A DNA stretch of 64,000 nucleotides. Origin: [Phialemoniopsis] sp. UDSM-2020 (Eukaryota; Ascomycota; Sordariomycetes; Thyridiales; Thyridiaceae). The DNA lies in the NCBI GenBank assembly GCA_018873225.1, contig JAEILZ010000003.1, positions 4,898,001 to 4,962,000 on the forward strand, given 5' to 3'. Within the stretch, counting starts at the first letter, position 1, and each line of letters starts with the position of its first letter. A program made the position numbers and the translations under genes. The notes under the pieces were generated by a model that was given only the letters and a program-made list of their open reading frames with translations, made no database searches and had not been told where the DNA came from. Positions 43,375 to 55,830 of this stretch are shown here, piece after piece.

Positions 43375-44792
43375 TCACAACGCTAATGTACAAGACAAAC
43401 TCAAAGTAATAAAAAGAAACGCGAGAAACTTGCTCACCTCGGACGCGTTCGCGCCAGACGTGACAGGTAACCCCGAGTTCGTGGGTCTGGGCACGTCCGC
43501 CTCGCCCTGCACGCCCCCAGTCCCGGTGCCAGAGGGTCGAGCCCTCCCCCCAGCGCTGCCATTACCGCTCTCTGTCCCATTTCCAGTGCCAAAGGGCGCC
43601 TTGTTGCCCCCCGCCCCTGCCCCCATACCCCCAGCCATGCCTCCCTGAGGCAGGCCCGGCCCAGTAGGAGCTAGCACCTTGGTCCTCCCCACAGCCGCCG
43701 CGTCAGACAGCAGCTTGGCGACTGCCGTGTACGCAGGCCTCTTGACAAAGTTCTCGTCAAACAGGCACGCCGCACCCGTCCCGGGAAATGTGCTCGGCAC
43801 CCAGCTGTACTTGTCGGTGAACTGCCACACGACGACGCCCACGCACTTGGCCACGTTGAGGCACGCGCCCACCATGTTGGCGTAGTCGGCCGACTGCTGC
43901 TGCAAGGCTTGCTCCGATGCCGGCAGCGATGGCTGCCGCACGTCGAGCTCCGTCAGCGCGACCTCGAGGCCCAGGGCTGTGAAGCGCTCGAGCGCCTGCG
44001 CCACGACGGAGCTGGGCGGCGTCTGCCCGACCGTCATGTGCGCCTGGAACCCGACGCCGTCGATGCGCAGGCCCGCGTCCTGGACGAGCTTGACGACTTT
44101 CACGGCGGCGTCGGTCTTGTTCTGGTTGAACTCGAGGTTGAAGTCGTTGTAGTAGAGCTTGGCGCGCGGGTCGGCCTTGGCGGCGGCGTCGAACGAGATG
44201 GGGATGTAGTCGGTGCCCAGAGTGCGGAAGAAGACGGACTCGCGGAACGTGCCGTTGTCGTTGATGGCCTCGTTGACGACGTCCCAGCTGTAGCACTGGC
44301 CGCGGAAGTGTGTCACCACGTTGGTGATGTGCGCGCGGATGGCGGCCGTGAGGGTCTCGCGCGTCCATGCTGTGGTTTGGACTTTGTTTTCGGTGGTCAG
44401 CTCTGATTCTCGGATGTTTTGTAATATGTTGACATACCGAATTGAGGCAATTGTTGAAACCATGTCAACGTATGGCAGCGAAACTGCTGAGTGTTCTTGG
44501 TGGCCAGGCTCCGGATTTGATCAGGGCCGGTGAATACGAAGGCACCCTGCTGAGGCTCTGTAGGCTCCCACTTCTGGCTGTTCTCTGGCGTCAGGATGCC
44601 AAACTCGTTCTTGTCATTGGCAATTTTCATGTATGCCGTGTCATTAAAGTTGTTCGTGTCCGTCGCCGTACCAAAGTACAGCAAGCCAGCCTTGACCGCC
44701 AGCGCGTGCAGTCCTTGTGCGGGTGCCGGCGCAGTCTGCGCGATGGCACTGGCTAGCAGGCCCGACAGATGCAACAAAATACCTCCCCTCAT
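43375..44792 (-). CDS. GH10 endo-beta-1,4-xylanase, likely GPI-anchored
   Basis: Two exons, 44792-44438 and 44381-43375, 453 residues. The start at MRGGILLHLSG gives a signal peptide ending near IAQTAPAPA. The 56-nt intron joins TLTWFQQLPQF to VQTTAWTRETL. The TIM-barrel has GTATDTNNF, PENSQKWEPTE, the acid/base Glu in CYSWDVVNEAIND (about residue 154) and the nucleophile Glu in VALTELDVRQP (about 260), plus VWQFTDKYSWVP. It cleaves xylan backbones. After the domain (about residue 350) comes a Gly/Ser/Thr-rich linker, then SGANASEVSKF and a hydrophobic end (LAFLFITLSLSCTLAL), the layout of a GPI anchor signal; so the enzyme is probably held on the plasma membrane or wall. No carbohydrate-binding module. 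Confidence 0.95.
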
Positions 44793-45921
44793 CTTGAAAG
44801 CTGCGATATCTCCTGGATATAAGCGCAGATGTTTGGGGGCGCAGTGGCTAGACGTGGGGAGGGGAGGTGACACTCGCCACACAGAACGGAACGGCAGACA
44901 AACAAACAAAACGCCTCTCAGCAGAAAGGAGAAAACTTCCGAGAACCAACATCGAGAAAACGAGGGACTCGGGTAGTACTTAAGGCTTTACGGGCATCGA
45001 GGGAACTTCGGATCCTTGGCGATCCCCCACAGCCGGTTGGGGGTTCGTTCAGCCTCAAGGGAGTCTCATGGGAACCAATTGCAGACGTCTCGACATGGGC
45101 TAAATGGGGAGAGTCTTGGCTAATATTAGCCTAGAATTATCGAAGACGTCTCGAACCCGATACTCAGCTTCGAATTCAGGGGTATGATGGAGACATTGGC
45201 TGTCATGTTTCAGATGCGATCGCAGAACCCTGCAAACCAGGCCCCGTTTCGGAAACCTGGGCGTACACGAAGCTGGGGATCATGGAAGGACGTCTGCAAC
45301 CCGGAAAACAGGAAGCCAAGAGAGTGCATCCAGTCGAGTTCTCATTGATTCCAATTCATATTCTGTCACATTCGACAGAAAGCTTGGGAGCATGCGTTTT
45401 CGCAGGATTGCCATCACGTACGCCGTCGACAATTCTCGGACCGGAGGATTGGGGCATCTTGCGTGAGCGTGCATCAAACGTCAATGCGCGGTGCTGTCAT
45501 GCTGCACCACGACGCGCCCGGATATGAAACCGGGATCGCTCAGCAATGCATTTCCCTCCAGCTGCGAGATGCGACAGCGAGCGGCATGGCCGATGGTGAT
45601 TCTTCCGAACCGAGTTTCTTGTTTCTTATCGATCAAGTGATTTTTCCAACCGAGTGGCACTGTGACGACTGCGCGCGCGTTTGCCGCATCGGAGTTCTTG
45701 TTGCAGCGCATCCACCTAGGCGGGATCAACATTGTATTCTCAAATACACCGCCTGCGTCGAATTGCTACTACTTTCTATCTGTCGAAGTGGTCTGCCAAC
45801 CCTAGTACATGGTACAGAGTATGTAATAAAACACCATTGTGGGAAAGTTTGAGAAGATTGAATCTCGAGATCAAGGTGCATCTGAGAAAGGCCCCACTCT
45901 GCACCGCGTTATTGCAAATCC
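44793..45921. other. Intergenic region
   Basis: 1.13 kb between the xylanase start and the 3' end of the sugar transporter. Nothing supported beyond promoter and 3' UTR. Confidence 0.4.
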
Positions 45922-47513
45922 TTAGACCTCACGCGTCTCCTCGTGAGCAGTGTCACTGTGCTTCTCCATGGCAACAGCTGCAGCAGTGGGGTCCACCAAG
46001 GCGTGAGGAACGAGCTGATCGCCGAATAGAACATCCAGCTGCTCGAGCGTGTAGCCCTTCGTCTCGGGATAGAAGAACCAGTAGCAGCACAAGGCGATGA
46101 TGTTGAAGCCGAAGAACAGGTAGAAGTACTTGTACCCAACAGAGTCCAGAGCGTTGGGCGAGAACTGGGCAAAGATGAGGTTGACTGCCCAGTTGGAGAA
46201 GGTGGTGATGGCGTTGCCGAGGGCGCGGACTTCGACGGGGAAGATCTCGGCCGGGTACACCCACGAGATTATGCCGAGAGGGGTGTAGAAGAAGGAAAAC
46301 ACAAAGTTCATGGCGACCATCGACCGGAGCTGGGGACCGTTGTCGAGGTTCATATACTGGGCCTGCACTGCGTTGACCAACAGAGCGGCAGCAAGACCAG
46401 CGGCAGAAACAATCAGGGGCTTGACACGTCCGACTCTGTCCAACAACCAGAGGCCGATTGTGCAGTACACAACAGCAAGTGCACCAGATATACCTTGGAT
46501 CATTAGCGCAGTATGGTTCGGGATTCCCAGGATAGCATAGATCCGGGGAGCGTAGTAGTTGATGACGTTGATGCCACTCAGGGGACCAAATATCTGAACG
46601 CCGCAGCCAAGTATGAGCCGCTTGCGCCAGCTGGGCTTCGTGATAATGCTCTTCCAGCTAACCTGGGCGAGGGTGCGGTCGGCCTCAATAACATCGTGGA
46701 TCTCCCGGAACTCGAGCTTGATCTTCTCGGGGTCTTCACCGCGACGGAGAACGTTGAGCGCAGCGCGCGCCTCCTCGTGGCGATCCTTTTCCATCAACCA
46801 CCGGGGGGACTCTTGTAAGAACCAGATGCCGGCGAGCAATATGAAGCCAGGAGCCAGCTGGAAGCCGAGGGGGAAGCGCCCTGAAGTTCCCAAACCCATT
46901 AGCGATAGTTGCGTGCACAGGTGATCCAGTACCTACATGAGAAGCTAGACTTGGAGAACGAGCAACCGTACCCAAGCCATTGCGCCACCAGAAAACCCCA
47001 GGACAGGAACCACTGCAGCGCACGGGAAAGAGCGCCACGGTATTTAGGCATGGACAGCTCAGATGAGTACATGGGGATGGTCGAAGTTAGCACGCCCACG
47101 GCCATGCCACCGATGAAGCGGCCGACAATAAGCATGGCGATGTTGACGGAGCCACACTGAAGAGCGCTCCCAACAACGGATATGACGGAACCGAGAATGA
47201 TTGTGCGCTTCCGGCCGAGCATATTGGCCCAGATCATGTTGATGATGGTGCCTAGGACGGCACCTCCCTGAAAGGAGGAGACAATGCCGCCAATAGTGGT
47301 GCCATCGGGATGCTCAAAGCTGGGAGTGTTTACGCGTCAGCAATAGCTCTGCCATGTGTCGCAGCTTGGATTCACAGTGTGCACTTACTAAGTATCAAAT
47401 GGTGCCATGGCAATCACGGAGCTGATGATGCCAGAGTCATAGCCAAAGAGAAATCCACCTACGGCCAAGAAGACCGCAGAGAAGATAGTGACCAGAGTGC
47501 CCCCGTTCGGCAT
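45922..47513 (-). CDS. MFS sugar transporter (hexose/rhamnose type)
   Basis: Three exons: 47513-47389, 47319-46937 and 46880-45922, 488 residues, about 12 membrane helices. Sugar porter signatures: GGFLFGYDSGIIS in helix 1, the loop after helix 2 (NMLGRKRTIILG), ESPRWLMEKDR at the start of the central loop, QIFGPLSGINVINYYAP in helix 7, and the end signature PETKGYTLEQLD. Intron 2 (56 nt) restores the expected SWRFPLGFQ. The short C-terminal tail is cytosolic. TATAAAA lies 76 bp upstream of the ATG (minus strand 47589-47595). It is divergent from an alpha-L-rhamnosidase, which makes uptake of rhamnose or rhamnosides likely, though the substrate is inferred. Confidence 0.94.
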
Positions 47514-48261
47514 CTTGGCTGTTTGGTTTGATCGTCGTTCGAAGAATTAGGATAACAATCAGGGAACAGCAGTAGGCTAGGCCTGTCTTTTTATATGAAG
47601 AGACGCTTGATTGACACTTTCGGATGTCACAGGGTGGCTGCCAGCCTAGATCTATATGTGTCTGAGACTGGACACCACTTCGTCACGGTTCAACACAAAG
47701 TTCCTGAAGGACGGGTCTAATTCAAAGTTGCAGGCGGCCCCATGCGGTGAAAAAAAAACGTAGCTGGCTCCCCAAAGTCCTCCACAACCCCTGGGACCGG
47801 AAAGTGGGGGAGGGAGTTGGATGCTCGCAAGTCGTACAAGCCGGACCAGGATCACACCGTGCACAACTACCTCGGGGCGTGCTGCCAAATTAGCGATGCC
47901 GCTACTTGGTGAACAATTTCAAACCGTCGAGGCCACAAGTCAAACATGATTGCATTTCGGGGGGTCTAGCAGCGAGCAAGTCTTCATCGGTTTGACGGGT
48001 ACCGAAACAGGCCGCCCGACTCTCAATCCATGTGCGCAGATGAACAAATATTTCGGGTCAACATCGTACCATGTGGCACCGAAGTGGCCCCGCGGATGAT
48101 CAAAACTGTAAGATTTTGAATCGGGAAGGGAACAAAACTGTTAGTCACGGCAAGGATACGGCATACGAAGTAGCGAGGGAAGAAGCTCCGATTGCCTCTT
48201 GCGTCGTCTCTTTTGTTTTCCCTGAGTTCGCCCTTTGGAGACATCGACAAATCGAGCCAAC
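47514..48261. promoter_or_regulatory. Divergent promoter, sugar transporter / alpha-L-rhamnosidase
   Basis: 748 bp shared by two divergent genes; TATAAAA on the minus strand at 47589-47595 serves the transporter. An A-run near 47750 is present. Shared control of both genes is plausible. Confidence 0.5.
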
Positions 48262-51225
48262 ATGGAATTCATACGCTGCGGGATCCACGGATTCCACGAG
48301 ACCATCGGTATCGACATTGACACCAATGAGCTTCGCTTCTTCTGGGCCTTCGATTCCGAGAACTGCCGCCTTGCACAGACTGCCTATCAAGTCTTGCTCT
48401 CTCCGAAGAGAAGCATCTTTGGTAGGACATCCCCTTCTAGTTCAGAAGACGATGAATCACTGGTCTGGGATTCTGGCCGAGTCTCGAGCAATCAGCAACG
48501 TGACGTTGCTTGTTCTTCCGCAAAACGCCTCGCTTCCACGACATTTTACTATTGGCGTGTCACGGTCTGGGACCAAGATGGATTGACCTGGAACAGCCCT
48601 GTGCAGGAGTTCTACACGTCGTACCCACGGTGCTCGCGCCTTCTGCCCCCGTACTCTATGAATCAGACATACATGCCACACAGCTCGCTCATCTTTCGAA
48701 CCTGGTTTGAGGACGAGCAGAATCGGTGGAAGGCCATATGGCTAGGCGACGGGGGCGACAAACCCATCTATCTACGCAAGGAATTTCAGCTGAACAGTGC
48801 GGGCAAGGCGGTTGACCGGGTAGTCGTGCTTGCATCCGGGCTTGGCCATTTCAATCTGAGTCTGAACGGGAAGCCGGCCAACGAACTTCACCAATTAGAT
48901 CCCGGCTGGACAGACTATCATCGAGTAGGTCCTTTCATCCCTGAAACTTAATCATCTAATGTCTCATCGTTCTGCAGACGGTCCAGTTTGTCGGGTACGA
49001 TGTCACCACATCCATTTGCGGCGAGGGACTCAACGTCATTGGTGCTCATGTGGGCAACGGCTTTTATGCAGGCGACAAGGGCGATGAGGATCGGTTCTTC
49101 TGGCCGACCTATGAGGACAACACCTACGTGCGCAGTGGGAACGAGCTGTGCTTCTTTGCTGAAATCCACGTCCATTACGCGAACGGAACCCACGAGAAAC
49201 TCATCTCAGACGCTAGCTGGAGTGTGCGTCGAAGCGCTACCACCCTCGCGAATATTTATGCATCAGAGGATCATGACAGGACACTGTACCCGACTGGCTG
49301 GGACTCGCCCGGGTTTAAAGAAGACGAGGATTTAGTGCCGTGGCGTCCGGCGCTGCCTGTCACTGGTCCGCGCGGCAAACTGCGGTATCAAAGCCAACCA
49401 CCGGTTGTGCTCTGGGAGCAGCTCACTCCCATTAGTCACCAAGATGTGAGACTAGGAGTGAGAGTCTATGATCTGGGGCAAAACAGCACGATCAAGGTGA
49501 ACATAGAAGCCAGCGGGCCCAGGGGCACCGAATACATTGTGCGCTACTCCGAGTCGGTGGACGAGGATGGTCTGGTCTGCATGCCTGACCCTCTCTTCCG
49601 CCAGTTCGCCACGGGTGTATACAGCAGAATCAAACTCGCTGGCGAAGGCAAGGAAGTCTGGACGCCTGACTTCAGTTTCACAAGCGCCAGGTACATCCAG
49701 GTTGAAGGAGTCGGCGTCACGATCCACTCTGTATCCGCCAGACATATCTCATCTGCGGCCCGGCGGCTGGGGTACGTAAAGACGGACAAGGAGGACGTAA
49801 ATGCGCTTATCAATGCCTGCAAGTGGACATTCAGTTCCAACTTGTTCAGCTACCACACCGACTGTCCGCAGATCGAAAAGTTTGGTTGGCTGGAGGTGAC
49901 ACACCTCCTGGCTCCAGCAACGCAGTGTAAGCCCCCCCACATTCCCGCCCAAGCTCATCAATCATTAACCCTTTTCAGACACCCGTGATATGGAGACACT
50001 ATACACAAAGATTCTTCAAGACATCGTCGACACCCAAGAGCCCGACGGACTCGTGCCGACAATGGCGCCCATGATGCGCTACATGTCTGGGCCTCTGCAC
50101 AATACCATCACCTGGGGCGGTGCCCTCTGCCTGCTCCCTGGCCACATCAAGCACTACTACGGCACCTCACTCGTGTTTTCCAAGATATACCCAGCCTGCG
50201 TACGCTACATGGAGTACATGGAGAGGCATGAACGGGAAGGCGGTCTGATCGTGCACGGCTTAGGCGACTGGGGACGGGACATAGCGTACGGCAACCACCA
50301 GGCCAACATCGAGACAGCCATCTACTACAAGTGCCTGCGGAATGTCGAGATGATGGCGCGACAGCTCAACCGAGCAGAGGACGAGAAGCGCTTCTGTCGA
50401 TGGGCCGAGCGTATTTATGCTATCTACAACGAAAAGCTGCTGGTTGCGAGCAAGGAGAAGTACCCCTACGCACACTACACTTCCCTCGACGCGCCGGACG
50501 TCATTGATCGTACCATGGTCGCCCAAGCGACCGCCTTGTCACTAGGCCTCGTCCCCCCTGAGCATCACGCGGACATTATCGCCGCCTTTGTAGCGGCGGC
50601 TGAAGAGTCCAACTACACCATGCTTGCTGGGGAAATTGGGCTTGAATTCCTGTGGCGGACTCTCGCGATGCCAGAAGTGAACAGGCCCGACATCGTTTTG
50701 GCCATGGCGCGCAAGGAGGAACATCCAAGCTATATGCGCTTCATTCGGCGCGGCGACACGACATTATCCGAATTTTGGCAGGACGCGTGCCGCTCCAAAT
50801 GTCATGATATGCTCGGGACGATCTACAGATGGTTCTACGAGGCTGCCTTGGGTGTCAGGCCTAGTGAAGTGTCTGGAGAGGAGGCATACAGGGCATGGAC
50901 GCTGAGGCCTCCGCTAACCTCGGAATTTGGTCTGGTAGAAGGCGAAATCGACTGTCCTTACGGCCTTATCAGAGTGAAATACGAAAGGATTGGAAAAACT
51001 GGGGCAAGAGTGGAGGTCAGAATACCGTCTGGAACAACATGTACCGTGGCTCTGCCAAGGAAAGAGACAAGTTCAGTCGTAATGAAGAAGGGCAGCGACG
51101 GACAGCGATGGAAGGAGGACGTGGAGTCCTTTGACCTCAGCCCCGGCGGCTACACAATCGAGATTAACATATGGAATTCAATCCCGGCCCATGGCTCAGA
51201 GGAACTACATGTAACTGGTGGCTAG
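48262..51225 (+). CDS. Alpha-L-rhamnosidase (GH78), intracellular
   Basis: Three exons: 48262-48924, 48978-49926 and 49979-51225, 952 residues. It releases terminal rhamnose from glycosides. N-terminal fibronectin-like beta domains (AYQVLLSPKRS, YYWRVTVWDQDG) and the rhamnosidase N-domain (KAIWLGDGGDKPIYLRKEF) precede the (alpha/alpha)6 catalytic barrel. The acid-region motif is HTDCPQIEKFGW, with Glu near residue 521; the second catalytic Glu is in GDTTLSEFW (about 802), and GTIYRWFYEAALGVRP follows, as expected. A C-terminal beta domain closes the protein. There is no signal peptide, so it probably acts in the cytosol on imported rhamnosides, matching the adjacent transporter. It converges, 90 bp apart, with a regulator gene. 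Confidence 0.95.
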
Positions 51226-51315
51226 TGATAGCCTTAGAATTGTGGACTTTACTGTAAGCTCAACTACAGTATTTTTCGGAGAGGAAATGCTTGACTGTGT
51301 ATGCTTGATCGACGT

Positions 51316-54245
51316 CTATTTTCGAACTGCTTTCTGAAGTTCTTCAAGCAGTCGCTTCAAATTTTCTACCATGTGTGGACGGGTCCCTTGATCCGAGTTC
51401 CGCTTTAGAGTCGCCACAACCGCGGCCATGACATGGCTTGGTTGAGAGATAGATATGCTTTCTGTATTGCCTTGTCCATCGTCGGCAGACCTTTGGATGC
51501 ACGGGGATCCAGCACCCAACCGTATGAACCTCTGAACAGCGAGATCTTCGGCGCCGTCGAGGCGGATCGCCGATCGAGTCTGGTTTGACATGGCGCCGTC
51601 TATTGAGGGAGCAAATGGATCTGAGGCCAGGGTATTGAGGGTTGGGCCCTCTGAAAGGAGGCCGTAGGTCCAAAATGCTAAGCTGGCGTGATACAAAGCA
51701 ATAGCTGAACTGCCCCAGAGCGAGCCACTCGGGAGGAGCCTTGCCAATCTCAGGATCTGACCGCCATGCCAGACACTTCTTCTTCCGGATTCGCTTCGTA
51801 CCCATTCCATCAAGACCGGGTAAGCAGAGCTGGCTTGTTCCAAGCCGTCCATGCCGGCAAAGATTTGCATCTCCTCGAAGGGCATGTGCAGGTGCATGAG
51901 ATTGAGTTCCAGCCGTATATGGAGTTCTGTGGCATGAGGACCGTAAAGGCTGGGGCCTAGGCGGAAGCTTTCGAGGTGCTTCGATATTTCCTCCTGGCGA
52001 GTCGACATGACCCATGCGTTCATGGCTCGAGTGGCGCCAGAGCTGGATCGCTGAAACCGGTTGAGTTGGATGAGCTCCCAAGACAGGCTCCATTTGCAGG
52101 ATAAGAAGGCTGAGTGGGCAATATTGCTGTCCACTCTGTTCTGTGAAAGAGCCAGCGCTTCTGGGTTGTAGATGTAATCGGCTAGTGTGAGGGGTGAAGC
52201 TGACGCCGAGTTCATCTTGGTCATGCATCCGGCCTTCCACTGCATGGCAGTAGAAGCACACCAAAGCTCGGCAGAGTCAGGGAGCGGAAGCTGAAGTTCG
52301 GCATATGAAATAAGAGGGTTGGTCAGAAGGGTGACAGACGAGTTCGTATCGTGCTCTTGTATCCTGAACGTGAGTCTCTTGAAAGACTCATTCTCAACCC
52401 ACTCCAGCCATGCATCCCGGAGAGCCGAGTCATCGTCGACGGTGCTGGGTATCGGAATCTTCGCATAGCCCGATCGCTTGAATTTCCCGTGTCTCCTTGT
52501 CATGGTGACCAGTGGTTGGAGAAAGCTCTCTGCAATCTCCACCTTGCGGCCATGCCCACTCCAGATACCAATCTCCAGCATGATAAGATAGGCTTGCGCG
52601 AGCTGAATATCTCGAGTCAGGGCGTTGTTCCGTTCCCACTAATACTAACAGTAAGCCCTGAACTGTGCATCAGCTTCGCTGACAAACGCGCAACATGTTA
52701 CTCACCTGCTTTGGGATTGCGAACCGGAGAGCCTCTTGGATAGCCAGGCCTAATTTCGATAATGCCGAATCGCCCGTCAGATGAGCACCTGCTGCGGCCA
52801 TAGCTGCCAGCAGCTCAGGTCGTTTCTTGTTCGGGTCAAATGTTGCTGCATGGATGAAACTATCTGCTCGCATAAGAGGCGAGGCGAGAAAGTACTGCAA
52901 TAAGACGTCTAAAAGCTGTGCCGTGGGAAAGAATTCGAGGGTCCTCGAGATGTCCTCGGAGCGACAGCTCTGCATCACGCAAGTCAGGATCTTGTCCCGC
53001 GTAGACGGGGCGAGGCTAGCAGTCGTGATGCGCCTGGAAATCGGGATGTGCATCTCTGGAGATTCGTAGTCTTCAGTCATTCCTACGGGCAATGAAAGGT
53101 TATGCTCTTCGGCAGCCGCGTGATCTTGATCGTCTTGGGCGGCGGTGGGCCTAAACTTCCAATAAAAGTTCCGGAAAGCTTCCGAGCCCATAACGGCGGG
53201 GCTCCACGGTTCAGTCTGATCAGCACCCATAAACATCGTGGGGTCTTGCTGAAAGTTGAAGTCGACTTCGAAGGGCAAATTGTTATTGTAAACTTCAAGG
53301 TAGCGCAGGTCCGTGTTGTCCAGTTCAAAGTTTCCACCAACATCGAAGTCCAAGGTACGCATTGCTGTCCATTGGCCCGCTAAGAGATTGTCCAGTCCCA
53401 TGAACGAGACATACGGATGATTTGCCAGATCGTTCGCTGGCAGATCCGGGTTCACGAACGAATCCGGTCCTTGCCAGTCGGAGGCGGACTGAGCGTAGGG
53501 TTGGCCCATGTCGTCGTTGTCAGACTGCACGAAGGGCATATCGAAGTATTGCTGCTGGGGTCGCATGAACTGCTGAGCCACTTCTTCCGTTTCAGCATTG
53601 ATCCGAGCATCCGGATGATCAATCCCGGATGTATTGACCACCAAGTTGTCCGCAACTGGCGTTGTTGATGAGTCCGAGTCTTCCGCAAGCTCGCTAACAG
53701 TCGTTTCTGGCGGACTTATCGCCGGGGGACGTTCCCAAACACAATCGATGTCTCGTTCCGTGCAACGGGAACACGGTTTCTTCTCACTGCATCGCAAGTG
53801 GTATTGAGCACATGTCCGGCAAGCCTGCGTTACCCGGCCGGCAACGTATCGCGGAACGGATGACGATTTGTCACCGTTGTGTCGACGACTGGCTCCGGGT
53901 GTCGTGCTATGCGCCAGCGAGTGTCGCTTCAGGAGGTCACTGTGAGAACCATTAGTGTCATTGCTGGATTTTGCTTTGCACGTTCTTGTGTCTTTCAAAC
54001 TCACGCCCTTGCGAACGCCTTGGGACACTCTCGACACTTGAAAGGTTTGACCTGGGTGTCTGCACGACGTTAGATCATTGCCGCTGGCTAACAGGACATG
54101 CAAGCTCAATCTCACGGGATCGCACATGACGCGTAAGATGGTCAACACGCTTGTAGCTGCGTTTGCACGTGCCGCATTGGAATAGGGCAATGACTTGGCT
54201 CTGCGGAGTTGGCGATGGATGAGTGTGGCCGGAGGGAGGAGACAT
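51316..54245 (-). CDS. Transcription factor with two C2H2 fingers plus a Zn2Cys6 cluster
   Basis: Four exons: 54245-54116, 54059-54005, 53939-52706 and 52638-51316, 913 residues. Two adjacent C2H2 fingers start at about residue 24: C-x2-C-x12-H-x3-H in CGTCKRSYKRVDHLTRH..., then CRECPKAFARADLLKRH. Both are interrupted by introns whose removal restores exact spacing. A Zn2Cys6 cluster follows (CRTCAQYHLRC, then CSRCTERDIDC; C-x2-C-x6-C-x5-C-x2-C-x6-C). A long acidic, Gln/Asp-rich region comes next and then a fungal-specific regulator domain, including WERNNALTRDIQLAQAYLI. Its position next to the rhamnosidase and transporter suggests it controls them, which is inference. Confidence 0.92.
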
Positions 54246-54964
54246 GATGGACGTCGTGGATGACCACCAAGCAAGAAAACCATCCATCAAAAAATCATCA
54301 GACTACATGCAAAGACAGAAGTGCAACTGGAGTGGCCTCGGTCTCATTTCCTGGGGAAAATTTCGACCTGGTCTCTGCGGAGTCTGGGGGGTTCCCCGTG
54401 TTGTGTTTGGGGAAGTTCGGGGTAATGTTCGCTCGAGAAACGAATTCAACCCCTGCTGTCAAGCCCCTTTACACAGTCCGGGACTTGGTCCTCCACCTTC
54501 CCGAGGTGGATTCTGTGTTATGTGGGGTCGATCAGACTGTGGCGTGGACTCTTCAAGGAGCTAGTAGATGGTGCCTGGATCCAACTGTGTTCCAATGAAT
54601 TGATCCCACTTACTGTTGCTATTGGATGACATTCCATATCTCAGGAGTGGCTGTGATGATTCCAGGGTCGGAGAAGGGGGGAAGTGGCCTTGAAGACCAC
54701 ATAAATTAGATAAGACAAAAAGACGTAAGATTAATGCAGCAGGGACTGATGTTGGTAGTGGTGTCTCAAACAATTAACTACACAGCCTCCATTTTCGGCT
54801 GGCTATCCCATGGCCATCTTTTGCTAAGTCAGGCAGCTTCCACCTGGTCGGCGTCCTGGATGTTGAATCCCCATGGGCCCGAAAAGACTGCTCCGTATAT
54901 CCCAAATACCCTTTTCAAAGACGTCATTGACTGGTGATGCCCTTCCTACATATTGAGGGGGGTA
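54246..54964. other. Intergenic region
   Basis: 719 bp between the regulator start and the decayed transporter. Nothing supported apart from the presumed regulator promoter. Confidence 0.4.
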
Positions 54965-55830
54965 CTACAGTGATTGCCAAGCCAGGACCTTTGTCTGCGT
55001 GACCATCCTCATGCGTTTGCCATATAGCCACAACGGAACGGAGAGCAATGCAAAGATGCCCATGAGCATGCCAAAGATTCCAAACGGTTCTGCGGCACCC
55101 CTGTCGTGGATCCAATCCGAGACGGAATATTTCCAGGCGAAAGCAATGATGGCACGTAGGATGGTCACGACAGTGAAGCAGTCGGCGGCTAGAAAGCCGT
55201 AAGAGTCGATCAGCTACCAAGCAGCGTTAGCGTGTTGCCTCGATATCCGACGTCTAGTCTCAGAACCCATCCGGTATGCCACCTACGTAGTTGAACCCGA
55301 CCGATGGGACCTGCATGAGACCAAAGGAAAGCATTCCGTAGCCGACCTGCAGGCCAACCCAACGGTTGGGGGCAGGGTATTGCGCGCAGAACCCAAAGAC
55401 AAAGAATCCACATGTGGCTACCACAAGTGGCACGAAAAGAGTAGGGAGGCGGTCCTCGGCTTCGATGTAGCTGTGCTTCTTCTTTCGAACCACTCGAAAC
55501 GTCAGTCACGGGTTCAACAGGGCTGCCTATGATATAGGGAACATAAGCCATACCATTGCTCTTCCTCGGTGATGGATCGCATACATATCGCCAATGAGAG
55601 CCGGGGCGACAGTGTCAGCAGCTGCACCGCCGACCCCTTGTAGGACTCTGGCGGCCAAGAGAGAATCAAGAGACGTGGCCAACGCACACCAAAGAGTGCA
55701 CAACGCCATGATTAGAGTGGCCGCTAACTGGATGGTATTTACAGTAGAAGCTCACCCTATGAGAACCCACCCGAGCCTCCAGCACGGAGATAAGAGGAGC
55801 CATTTCGGGTGAGGCGAAGGCAACAGGGTG
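54965..55830 (-). pseudogene. Decayed MFS transporter (multidrug/DHA1-like)
   Basis: Recognisable pieces lie in order on the minus strand: ASPEMAPLISVLEARVGSHR (about 55810-55750), ARVLQGVGGAAADTVAPALI with IMALCTLWCALATS (55715-55530), then RLPTLFVPLVVATCGFFVFG and VGYGMLSFGLMQVPSVGFNY (about 55480-55275), then, after a normal GT-AG intron, LIDSYGFLAADCFTVVTILR to the end at 54965. The first helix is missing, a frame change separates the first two pieces, and the ~150 residues expected between R-G-R-A-M and the second half (helices 4-6 and central loop) are absent. Homologs of this type have about 500 residues. A truncated transcript is possible, a working transporter is not. Confidence 0.75.
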
